Shown here: piece after piece, positions 1 through 5,640 of the stretch
Layout: each line of letters opens with the position of its first letter
How positions within the stretch are numbered: position 1 is the first letter of the stretch
The notes under the pieces: model-generated
Seen by the model: only the letters and a program-made list of their open reading frames with translations
Databases searched by the model: none
Told to the model about the DNA's origin: nothing
Made by a program: the position numbers and the translations under genes
Source: Acidimicrobiales bacterium
GTDB lineage: Bacteria > Actinomycetota > Acidimicrobiia > Acidimicrobiales > RAAP-2
Direction: 5' to 3'
Length of the DNA stretch: 6,041 nucleotides
NCBI GenBank assembly: GCA_017883105.1
Contig: JADGOF010000148.1
Coordinates: 1 to 6,041 of the forward strand

Positions 1-143
1 CCCTACCTCGTTCCCGTCGAGCACACCGAGCAGGCACGGGAGATCCTCGGCCCAGCCAAGCTGCTCTGCCCGGAGGTCGCGGTCGTAGTTACCCCCGACC
101 AGGAAGGCGCCTGACGCGTGGCCAGAGCCCACCTGACCGCCTC
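1..143 (+). pseudogene. LLM-class F420-dependent oxidoreductase, C-terminal fragment
   Basis: Frame 1 reads from the window edge through PYLVPVEHTEQAREILGP and a hydrophobic segment to a TGA at 112-114. The motif PYxVPxEHTxxAREILGPxxLL is typical of the F420-dependent luciferase-like monooxygenase family (TIGR03620-like), which uses reduced F420 in a TIM-barrel fold. Beyond the TGA the same frame continues as RVARAHLT (115-138), which resembles the family's next segment (ARAHL). The TGA is therefore probably a CGA-to-TGA nonsense change inside the gene and not its natural end. Homology then stops abruptly at about 139-143, where IS630 transposase sequence begins, so the last few dozen residues are lost. 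The 5' part lies outside the window. The family call is by recognition from a short piece; the nonsense interpretation is inference. Confidence 0.6.
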
Positions 144-918
144 GTGCTGATGGCCAAGGTCACCGAGGAGCACCCCGAGTTTTTCTCCCAGTGGAGCCAC
201 AGCGAGCTGCACCACGCGATGGCCGATGCGGGTATCGGCATCTCGGCCTCCCAGATCGGTCGCATCCTCGGCTCCGACGAGGTGAAGCCCCACCGGGTCG
301 ACGGTTGGCTGACCAGACGGGATATTCCCGAGTTCTGGGAACGCGCCGCCGACGTCTGTGGGCTCTACCTCGCTCCGCCCGAACATGCGGTGGTGCTGTC
401 GATCGACGAGAAGACGGGCATCCAGGCCAAGAGCCGCAAGCATCCGACCCAGCCACTCCGTCCGGGTCGTCCCGCCCGCCAGGAGTTCGAGTACGTCCGT
501 CACGTCCACGGCCTCCCTCATGGCCGCCATGGACGTGGCCACCGGCAAGGTGCATGCCAGAGACATCCGACGCAACGACTCGGTGACCTTCATCTCATTC
601 CTCGAAGAGATCGACCAGCGCATCGAGGATGACCTCGACATCCACATCGTGATGGACAACGGCTCCTCGCACACGTCCAAGGCCACCAGGGCGTGGCTGG
701 CTGAGCATCCCCGCTTCGTCGTCCATCACACGCCGGTGCACGCAAGCTGGCTCAATCAGGTCGAGGCGTTCTTCTCGATCCTCACCCGCAAGCTGCTCCG
801 CCGGGGAGACTTCGCCTCACGAGACGACCTGGTCGAGAAGATCCTCAACTTCATCGAGCATCACAGAGCGACGGCCAGTCCCTTCAAGTGGGTCTACGAC
901 GCCAAGGTAGCCTCATGA
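144..918 (+). pseudogene. IS630-family transposase, 5'-truncated and frameshifted
   Basis: The DDE transposase catalyses cut-and-paste transposition of its element. The first part lies in the frame starting at GTG 144 and the rest in the frame ending at TGA 916-918. The two join at about 504-510, where EFEYVRH should run on to GTASLMAAMDVATGK but one extra base (seven where six are expected) shifts the frame. Catalytic residues are present across both pieces: D in LSIDEKTG (codon 405-407), D in IVMDNGSSH (655-657) and E in WLNQVEAFF (763-765). The D-to-E spacing of 36 codons is near that of this superfamily. About 257 codons remain against roughly 340-360 in full-length members. The N-terminal helix-turn-helix half is mostly missing, and the sequence upstream belongs to an oxidoreductase gene. 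No homopolymer slippery site is visible at the shift, so this looks like decay, not programmed frameshifting. Confidence 0.85.
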
Positions 919-951
919 GCCACGTTCAACGAACTTCTGCGCTCCACCACT
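144..951 (+). mobile_element. IS630-family element remnant, left end lost
   Basis: The element keeps the 3' two-thirds of the transposase gene and probably its right end. IS630-type elements insert at TA, often within CTAG, and the first CTAG after the transposase stop is at 950-953, 32 bases downstream, a normal distance to an IS end. The proposed right tip would read GTGGTGGAGCGC from outside inward. No matching left terminus is visible near 139-150, in keeping with loss of the N-terminal coding region by deletion or recombination. The exact boundaries are inferred. Confidence 0.45.
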
Positions 952-964
952 AGTGGTGGAGCGC
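939..964. repeat. Perfect 26-bp palindrome centred on CTAG
   Basis: The arms GCGCTCCACCACT (939-951) and AGTGGTGGAGCGC (952-964) are exact reverse complements with no loop. The palindrome lies between two convergent coding regions and overlaps the last codons and TAG stop of the minus-strand membrane protein gene (950-952). It could form a bidirectional hairpin terminator, although no T-tract follows on either strand. Alternatively, because its centre is CTAG, the IS630 target, the two arms may be two IS630-type ends abutting at a TA. Confidence 0.85.
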
Positions 965-1426
965 CCCGGGCTTGAAGACCATGAGGGCGATGATCACTAC
1001 CAGCAGCAGTGCCGAGACGTAGTTGAGGGCACGAGCCACACGGTCGTCAAGCAACGTACGCAACTCCGCGCTGGGGAGCTGGCCGTCGGCGGCGAGCCGG
1101 GCCGCGAGCTTGCGCGCCTTTTTCGGTCGTTGTCCGCCGACGGCGCCGAGGACGACGACCGCCAACAGCAGGCCGAGCGCAGCGTCTACCCACCCGACTC
1201 CGTAGCCGAAGTGGCCGAGGTGGACGAGCCAGAGCCCGAAGCCGAGCGCAAGCAGCGTCCCCACGGCGACGAGCAGGATGCCGATCCGGGTGAGACCGAG
1301 CAGGAGCGCTATCTCGGCGGTCGTCGGGCAGCGGCGCGCCGCTTCGAAGGCGACACCGGCGAGGACTATGCCGGCGACGAGCAGGAAAGCCCCGAGTAGA
1401 TGGAAGAAGAGCGCCAGGTCTCTCAC
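950..1426 (-). CDS. DUF2269-like four-helix integral membrane protein
   Basis: This encodes a 158-residue membrane protein of unknown function. Four hydrophobic segments are clear: about residues 4-26, 40-66, 77-97 and a last one ending just before VFKPG near the C-terminus. A basic cytosolic-looking loop (QRPKKARK, then an LPSAELRTLLDDR stretch) separates the third and fourth. The layout and the MRDLALFFHLLGAF opening resemble DUF2269, a family of predicted integral membrane proteins. The reading frame is open from a GTG at 1459. I prefer the GTG at 1424-1426 because it puts the first helix at the N-terminus and has GAGG (1436-1433) six bases upstream. The longer start would add 11 residues encoded wholly within or beside a perfect palindrome. 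The final LHH and stop come from the 939-964 palindrome, so the natural C-terminus may have been slightly altered. No functional partner is obvious nearby. Confidence 0.75.
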   Translation of the reverse strand: MRDLALFFHLLGAFLLVAGIVLAGVAFEAARRCPTTAEIALLLGLTRIGILLVAVGTLLALGFGLWLVHLGHFGYGVGWVDAALGLLLAVVVLGAVGGQRPKKARKLAARLAADGQLPSAELRTLLDDRVARALNYVSALLLVVIIALMVFKPGALHH

Positions 1427-1451
1427 CGGCCGCCTCGCGAGGCGGCCGGTG
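1424..1451. repeat. Perfect 28-bp palindrome over the start of the membrane protein gene
   Basis: The arms CACCGGCCGCCTCG (1424-1437) and CGAGGCGGCCGGTG (1438-1451) are exact reverse complements with no loop. On the minus strand the palindrome contains the candidate Shine-Dalgarno GAGG (1436-1433) and ends exactly on the preferred GTG start (1426-1424). In RNA it would fold into a very stable GC-rich hairpin that hides both. It could be a translational control element, a binding site for a dimeric protein, or a chance product of a transposition event. Confidence 0.85.
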
Positions 1452-1459
1452 GCATCCAC

Positions 1460-1663
1460 TCCACGGCCTCAGAAAGGGGGCAACACTTCACCCGCGTCAC
1501 CTCACTGCCTCGAGGGCGCGGAATCTCTCGTGCAGACAGGGCCGTGCCCCGGACCCGCCATGGTGTCGGCCCGCCGGGCGCCATCAGCGAGTCGCACGGG
1601 GGTACTTGCCTCGTTCGAGAGCGGGCCGCCGGACTCACCCACGACCACACATGGCCGCTACGC
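1460..1663. other. Intergenic stretch, no gene recognised
   Basis: Between the membrane protein gene and the DUF2249 pseudogene, both on the minus strand, I see only open frames that look like shadows and no recognisable protein motif. Any promoter for the membrane protein gene should lie here, reading leftward, but I cannot point to a convincing -10/-35 pair in this GC-rich stretch. Confidence 0.5.
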
Positions 1664-1889
1664 TCATAACGGTAGCCGGAAGGTGACCTGCCAGTTGCCG
1701 GCGCCCAAGTCCACCGCCTCGTGGGAGCACCTCCGCGGCGCTCAGGGCACCCTTGAACGGGACTGATTCGAAAGGTGTCAGCACGACGAGCTCCTCGGCA
1801 GCGGCGGCGAGTGCCGCGCCGGTCACCATGGTCGTGTCGAAGGGCTCGTTCCTGGCCGTTCCGATTGGGCATGGGTCGATACTCGCCAC
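1664..1889 (-). pseudogene. DUF2249-like small protein gene, frameshifted
   Basis: DUF2249 proteins are small, of uncertain biochemistry, and often occur beside nitric-oxide, denitrification and hemerythrin genes. The GTG start at 1889-1887 is well supported: AGGAGG (1901-1896) lies six bases upstream, and a TATAAT box sits about 47 bases upstream. The frame reads MASIDPCPIGTARNEPFDTT, then a helix (GAALAAAAEEL), a beta strand (VVLTPFESVPF) and GALSAAEVL. After that it degenerates into RGGGLGRRQ and ends at 1635. Shifting one base at the GGG run at 1723-1725 (minus-strand CCC) restores HEAVDLGAGNWQVTFRLPL and a stop at 1666-1664, which matches the usual DUF2249 ending (HExxxLGxGxWxVxFR). The intact protein would be about 75 residues. 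If the shift is a sequencing error the gene is intact; otherwise an 84-residue product with a scrambled tail is made. Confidence 0.6.
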
Positions 1890-1935
1890 AGGACACCTCC
1901 TCCTCGAGATCCTCGCCTGGCCACCCCATAGGCTT

Positions 1936-1941
1936 ATTATA
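1936..1941 (-). promoter_or_regulatory. Consensus -10 box for the DUF2249 gene
   Basis: On the minus strand this is a perfect TATAAT inside GGTATAATAAG, in a short AT-rich island within very GC-rich DNA. Transcription would begin near 1929 and give a leader of roughly 40 bases containing the AGGAGG ribosome site. A -35 box at normal spacing is weak, which suggests dependence on an activator or an extended -10. Confidence 0.6.
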
Positions 1942-1949
1942 CCGAATGC

Positions 1950-1961
1950 TAGAGTTATACT
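1950..1961 (+). promoter_or_regulatory. Leaderless promoter of the radical SAM gene
   Basis: TAGAGT (1950-1955) fits the actinobacterial TANNNT -10 consensus and ends exactly seven bases before the A of the ATG at 1962. That places the hexamer at -12 to -7 if transcription starts on the start codon. No Shine-Dalgarno precedes the ATG, in keeping with a leaderless mRNA. The same 11 bases, TAGAGTTATAC, recur at 3373-3383. TTATAC occurs twice here (1937-1942 and 1955-1960), 18 bp apart as direct repeats, which could be an operator for a shared regulator. Confidence 0.55.
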
Positions 1962-3215
1962 ATGGAACCAGGCCAGGGCGCAGCGACAAACGAGGGCGGC
2001 GGGCACCGGACCAACACTCAGGAGCCAGGCGTCCGGCCCCCGGCTCTGGTGCACGGCCCACGACTCAGGCGGCCGCGCTTCGACCTCGGGGCGCGCCCGT
2101 TCCTCGTGCTTTTCGAGCTCACCCGGGCCTGCGACCTTGTCTGTCGACACTGCCGGGCAGAGGCCCGCCCGACACGTGACCCAGGAGAGCTGACCACCGA
2201 GGAGGTCAGCGACGTGCTCGACAGCTTGGGACGTCTCGATGCGCCGCGGCCGATCGTGGTGCTCACAGGCGGCGACCCGTTCAAACGTCCCGACCTCACC
2301 CGTATCGTCCGCCACGGGACCCGCCTCGGGCTCCCAATAGCAGTGTCCCCCTCGGGAACACCCCTCGCCACGCCGGACAACCTCACCGCGCTTCGCACGG
2401 CGGGGGCGCGGACCGTCTCGTTCTCCGTCGACGGCGCGAACGAGGCGAGCCACGACGCCTTCCGGGGCGCCCAGGGTTCGTTCGGCTGGACGTTGCGCGG
2501 GTGCCGCGCCGCTCGGGAAGCCGGCCTCCGCCTGCAGGTCAACACGACCGTGACGGCCGACACCATCGGGCAACTGCCGGGAATCCTCCGGCTCGTGCGC
2601 GACTTTGGAGCGAACCTCTGGAGTGTCTTCTTCCTCGTGACCACGGGACGCGGACGCGAACTGCAGCCCTTGTCGGCGACTGACACCGAGGACGTCCTTC
2701 ATTTCCTCTACGATGCCGCGAGCGTCTTCCCCCTCAAGACCACCGAAGCACCGCAGTACCGCCGCGTGATCGCCGAGCGGGGCTCCGCCTCCGGGGCGGC
2801 GCCTGTCGACAGGGGTCCGCTGTACCGGCAGCTCACGAGCGCGCTCCCCCCTTCTCTACCCCCGGCCCGAACCGTCGATGACAACGGCCGACCCGACGAG
2901 AGCAAGCGCATGCCCCTCCGCTCCCCCTTGGCAGTTGGCGACGGGCGAGGTGTGGTCTTCGTCTCCCACACCGGCGACGTGAGCCCAAGCGGCTTCCTGC
3001 CACTCGTCGCCGGCAACGTGCGAGACGAGGATCTGGTGGAGATCTACCGGTCGTCGCCACTCCTTCGGGACCTGCGCGACCCCGACCGTCTGCGCGGCCG
3101 CTGCGGCCGCTGCGAGTACCGGTCGCTCTGCGGGGGGTCGAGAGCCCGGGCCTACGCGACGAGTGGCGACCCCCTGGGTGAGGACCCAGCCTGCCCCTAC
3201 ATCCCCGCCGGATGA
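1962..3215 (+). CDS. Radical SAM/SPASM protein, TIGR04053 type (NirJ/AhbD-like)
   Basis: This is a 417-residue radical SAM enzyme that would reductively cleave S-adenosylmethionine at a 4Fe-4S cluster; its substrate is unknown. The cluster motif is C57-x3-C61-x2-C64 (CDLVCRHC). The SAM-binding GGDP lies at 103-106 (LTGGDPFKRPDL), and VSFSVDG at 152-158 is a later barrel strand. The C-terminal SPASM-like region has C381, C384, C390 and C411 (CGRC...LCGG...CPY) for a second cluster. VFVSHTGDVSPSGFLPL (333-349) and KTTEAPQYRRV (259-269) are hallmarks I associate with TIGR04053, a family near the heme d1/heme b enzymes NirJ and AhbD. The ATG at 1962 is chosen for its leaderless promoter. Residues 1-40 are low in structure and could be a tail. 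The gene is uninterrupted, unlike most of its neighbours. It is divergent from a DUF2249-like gene, suggesting a link to nitric-oxide or heme-related metabolism; that link is inference. Confidence 0.88.
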   Translation: MEPGQGAATNEGGGHRTNTQEPGVRPPALVHGPRLRRPRFDLGARPFLVLFELTRACDLVCRHCRAEARPTRDPGELTTEEVSDVLDSLGRLDAPRPIVVLTGGDPFKRPDLTRIVRHGTRLGLPIAVSPSGTPLATPDNLTALRTAGARTVSFSVDGANEASHDAFRGAQGSFGWTLRGCRAAREAGLRLQVNTTVTADTIGQLPGILRLVRDFGANLWSVFFLVTTGRGRELQPLSATDTEDVLHFLYDAASVFPLKTTEAPQYRRVIAERGSASGAAPVDRGPLYRQLTSALPPSLPPARTVDDNGRPDESKRMPLRSPLAVGDGRGVVFVSHTGDVSPSGFLPLVAGNVRDEDLVEIYRSSPLLRDLRDPDRLRGRCGRCEYRSLCGGSRARAYATSGDPLGEDPACPYIPAG

Positions 3216-3372
3216 ACGCCTGTCTCCGAGGACGCCCGTGCTGGCGCTCACCGGGATTTGCCCGCCTCGGCCGCGGCGGTGTCTGCCACAAAGGACCGAC
3301 GTGGATCTTCTCTTCCCATGAGCGCTCCCTTCCCGGCCACCGACCGGTCTGTCCTGTTCTTCTGCTCGTTGG
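3216..3372. other. Intergenic stretch with a weak GC-rich stem
   Basis: No protein-like reading is evident between the radical SAM stop and the next promoter. CCGCC (3262-3266) can pair with GGCGG (3275-3279) around an eight-base loop, but no T-tract follows, so it is at best a weak terminator candidate. The right part becomes T-rich just before the promoter box at 3373. Confidence 0.4.
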
Positions 3373-3384
3373 TAGAGTTATACC
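3373..3384 (+). promoter_or_regulatory. Second copy of the TAGAGTTATAC promoter element
   Basis: TAGAGT (3373-3378) followed by TATACC repeats the element upstream of the radical SAM gene over 11 identical bases. An ATG follows at 3386, within one base of the position it has in the first copy. The predicted transcription start is 3385-3386. The carrier-like frame is not in phase with that ATG, so either a short 5' leader precedes a downstream start or a small indel has broken the original leaderless start. The repetition suggests that this gene and the radical SAM gene are co-regulated. Confidence 0.5.
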
Positions 3385-3408
3385 GATGTCGCGGTCAAGA
3401 CGGTACGG

Positions 3409-3723
3409 GTGCGCGAGGAGGACATGCCCGCTGAGACGCACCGGCTTGGACGTGACGCGGACACCGCGTGCGTGGTGTCGCTGCTCTGGGCGCTGCTCGG
3501 TGATCCTGGTATCGACGACTCGAACGTCGCGGGCAGGACCCTCGCCGATCTCGATGTCGACGATGCGGGCGTGGCAGATCTCTGGGCGGCGGTCCGTGAG
3601 GAGTTCGGCGAGCGTGGCCTCGGACCTGAGATCGACCCCGATGTGTTCGACCCGAACATGACCGTAACGGCTGTGGCGGCAACGATGGCAAGCCTGCTGG
3701 TCGGCGGCGACCATGGCGACTGA
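3409..3723 (+). CDS. Acyl-carrier-protein-like small protein without the carrier serine
   Basis: The product is acidic and has 99 residues from ATG 3424 (104 from GTG 3409). From the ATG it reads as a carrier-protein fold: helix 1 about 11-26 (DADTACVVSLLWALLG), the loop IDDSNVAGRTLADLDVDD, helix 2 about 49-61 (GVADLWAAVREEF), then a PEIDPDVFDPNMTV loop and helix 4 to about 92. In true carriers the helix 2 start is D-S-L, where serine bears phosphopantetheine. Here it is D46-D47-A48, so the attachment serine is absent. It may be a degenerate carrier, a structural mimic or an unrelated helical protein. AGGAGG (3416-3421) is only two bases before ATG 3424, unusually close, and GTG 3409 has no clear ribosome site, so the start is unresolved. 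The frame also reads sensibly upstream (VAVKTVRVREED), hinting at an original start near 3386 and a one-base indel. Its stop overlaps an ATG at 3713 in another frame. Confidence 0.55.
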   Translation: MREEDMPAETHRLGRDADTACVVSLLWALLGDPGIDDSNVAGRTLADLDVDDAGVADLWAAVREEFGERGLGPEIDPDVFDPNMTVTAVAATMASLLVGGDHGD

Positions 3724-3780
3724 GGCACCTCGCGTCGCGGCTGGGCGGCCGACCGGCTCCTGGGCAGGGCGCCCGCGGGG

Positions 3781-4485
3781 GTGCCGGGCGGTGTGCCACC
3801 GCCATCAGTGCCGCTCGCCTTCCTGGCTGCGGCATCGCTCGGCGTGCTCGGTGCGATGCACCAGTTCACCCCGGTTATCACCGGACGGCCGCTCCGCTCC
3901 ATCCGGCTTGCCCGGGCGACGCTTCTCACCTGGCTGGCCGCGTCGTAGATGCTCCTGCTCGGCATCGCCACCGAGCAGGTCGCCGTGACCGCCATCAGCG
4001 GGGCACTCGCCACGGTCGCGATCGCGCTGCTCGTGGTGAACTTCATCGGGCCACTGTCTGTCCGGAGCAAGAGCACACCGGTCGCCGGGCTGCGGTTCGC
4101 CCTCGCCGGCTCGCTCGTGACGGTCTGCCTCGGCGCTGCCTTCGTCGGTGATCGCCAGGGCAACTGGTTCGATATGACCGGGCACGTCGAGGTTACGATG
4201 GCGGTCGTCGGCCTCTTCGGCTGGCTCGGGATCACCTACATCGCGGTCGCAGAGAAACTGTGGCCGATGTTCTTCCTCGCGCACGTCCCGGGACGCCACC
4301 TGGCCAGCCGGACAGCGGTGTGGGCGGTGCCTATCGGGGTGGTCGTGGTGTCACCAGGGCTGCTCTTCAACCTGCCCGGCCTCGCCTGGGGTGGGGCCGG
4401 TGTCCTCGCTGCCGGTCTCGGAGCCCACCTGGTCTCCCTCGCGTCCCACGTTCGACACCGCCGGCGCAAGGCCGACCTGCTGAAG
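3781..4485 (+). pseudogene. Multi-pass membrane protein (heme-copper/NnrS-like), broken
   Basis: Frame 1 encodes a hydrophobic protein with helices at LAFLAAASLGVLG, ATLLTWLAA, AVTAISGALATVAIALLVVNF, LRFALAGSLVTVCLGAAFV, VTMAVVGLFGWLGITYIAV, AVWAVPIGVVVV and GGAGVLAAGLGAHLVSLA. The motifs MHQFTPVITGRPLRS and MTGHVEVTMAVVGLFGWLG resemble membrane proteins related to heme-copper oxidase or NnrS that occur near nitric-oxide genes; this is a recognition call without a search. An in-frame TAG at 3946-3948 splits it between LLTWLAAS and MLLLGIATE. The amino-terminal part looks too short, passing straight from FLAAASLGV to LGAMHQFTP, which suggests an internal deletion. After RHRRRKADL (about 4485) the reading stops resembling a membrane protein and runs on to a TAG at 4711-4713 through insertion-sequence DNA. 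The GTG at 3781 is only a nominal start. An ATG at 3713 in another frame may be the original start. Confidence 0.6.
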
Positions 4486-5640
4486 GGCGCCAAAACCCCA
4501 ATTGGGCCTCTGGAGTGGCACTGCCCATCGGGGTCCGGTCATCATCCAGCGTGTCCTTCTCGCTCCTCTACATCGGCTTATGTCGGATCCTCAGCCTCGT
4601 CGTGTTGTCCCGGCGCACGCAGTCGGACAAGGACATCGAGATCATGGTGCTCCGGCACCAGGTGCGTGTTCTCGAGCGACAGCTTCCTGCCCGAGTTCGC
4701 TATCGGCCTGTAGATCGAGCGATCCTTGCTGCACTCAGCCGATTGCTCTCTCGCGACCAGTGGCGCTCCTTCCTGGTTACCCCGGACACCCTGCTCCGAT
4801 GGCACCGGGAAGCGGCCAAACACAAGTGGCGCCGGTGGCGGAAGCGACGTGGCCCTGGTCGACCGCCGATGAGCGACGAACTGGCCGACCTGGTCGTGCG
4901 TCTCGGCCGGGAGAACCGAAGCTGGGGATGCGTCCGTATCCAGGGCGAGCTCCGAAAGCTCGGGATCCGCGTCTCGGCCACGTCGATCCGACGGGTTCTG
5001 CGCCGACATGGCCTCGGGCCCGCTCCACGGGGCGGGCAAACCTGGTCGGAGTTCTTGTCCTCCCAGGCCCCCAGCGTGTTGGCCACCGACTTCTTCACTG
5101 TGGACACCGTGGGGCTGAAGCAGCTCTACGTGCTGTTCGTCATCGAACTGTCGACTCGGCAGATGCACATCCTCGGTGTCACCGATCATCCGACCGGTGC
5201 GTTCGTCACCCAGGTAGCTCGCAACCTGATGGGGGACCTGGCTGACCGCGGGTAATCCATCAAGTTCCTGATCCGCGACCGGGACACCAAGTTCACGGCC
5301 AGCTTCGACGAGGTATTCCGCTCCGAAGGCATCCGGGTGATCAAGACACCGGTCCGATCTCCTCGCGCCAACGCCTATGCGGAGCGCTGGGTCAGGACGG
5401 TGCGGACCGAATGTCTTGACAGGATGCTCATCCTGGGCCGGGGCCACCTCGAACGTGTGCTGCGGGAGTACGTCGGCCACTACAACCGGCAGCGCCCCCA
5501 CCGAGGGATCGACCTCAACGTGCCTGTATCGGACAGCCCGGTCATCGCCGCTCCCCCATCTCAGGACGTTCATCGTCACGACGTCCTTGGCGGCCTCATC
5601 CACGAGTACTACCCGGTGGCCGCGTAGCCAGACCGGTGCT
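4486..5640 (+). mobile_element. IS3/IS481-like insertion element, ends unresolved
   Basis: The element is defined by its single long DDE-integrase gene and by the sudden loss of the membrane protein reading at about 4485. A short palindrome CCCAATTGGG (4497-4506) lies near the left side. I could not find convincing terminal inverted repeats or a target duplication by eye, and no continuation of the membrane protein appears to the right. Either the insertion was accompanied by a deletion or the right boundary lies further along. Confidence 0.5.
4551..5627 (+). pseudogene. DDE integrase-core transposase with in-frame TAA
   Basis: This encodes a transposase of about 358 codons in one frame, starting at GTG 4551 (MSFSLLYIGLCRILSLVV) and ending at 5625-5627. 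Domains in order: an N-terminal hydrophobic stretch, a DIEIMVLRHQVRVLERQ segment, an arginine-rich DNA-binding stretch (HKWRRWRKRRGPGRPP), an HTH_21-like region (RSWGCVRIQGELRKLG) and the rve integrase core. The catalytic residues are D180 (VLATDFFTVD), D243 (FLIRDRDTKF) and E278 (NAYAERWVRT), with the D35E spacing expected of the IS3/IS481 group. The end (HYNRQRPHRGIDLNVP) is also typical. Codon 235 is TAA (5253-5255) between LADRG and SIKFLIRD, separating the first aspartate from the other two, so the enzyme should be inactive unless suppressed. The frame is otherwise open on both sides, pointing to a single substitution. Confidence 0.85.

Noticed and set aside
500..512. Programmed ribosomal frameshift in the IS630 transposase
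   Set aside because: Some IS630 elements use one, but no slippery homopolymer is present here and the element already lacks its N-terminal region.
1753..2193. Plus-strand frames crossing the divergent promoter (1753-2193 and 1775-2179)
   Set aside because: They run antisense to the DUF2249 gene, cross the promoter island, and then overlap the radical SAM gene out of frame, with no motifs.
1635..2702. 355-codon minus-strand frame antisense to the radical SAM gene
   Set aside because: The part over the radical SAM gene is an antisense shadow of GC-rich codons. Only its last 84 codons, with their own ribosome site and start, look real.
3090..3115. Tandem GCGGCCGCT repeat
   Set aside because: It encodes the conserved CGRC segment of the SPASM-like region, so codon repetition explains it.
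3212..3661. 149-codon plus-strand frame whose ATG overlaps the radical SAM stop (ATGA)
   Set aside because: The overlap looks like translational coupling, but the translation is rich in R, S and C with no recognisable motif, and its second half lies out of frame over the better-supported carrier-like gene.
3378..4299. Long minus-strand frames opposite the membrane protein and carrier-like genes
   Set aside because: Their translations are S/R/P/T-rich and unlike folded proteins, whereas the plus strand gives clear hydrophobic helices and motifs.
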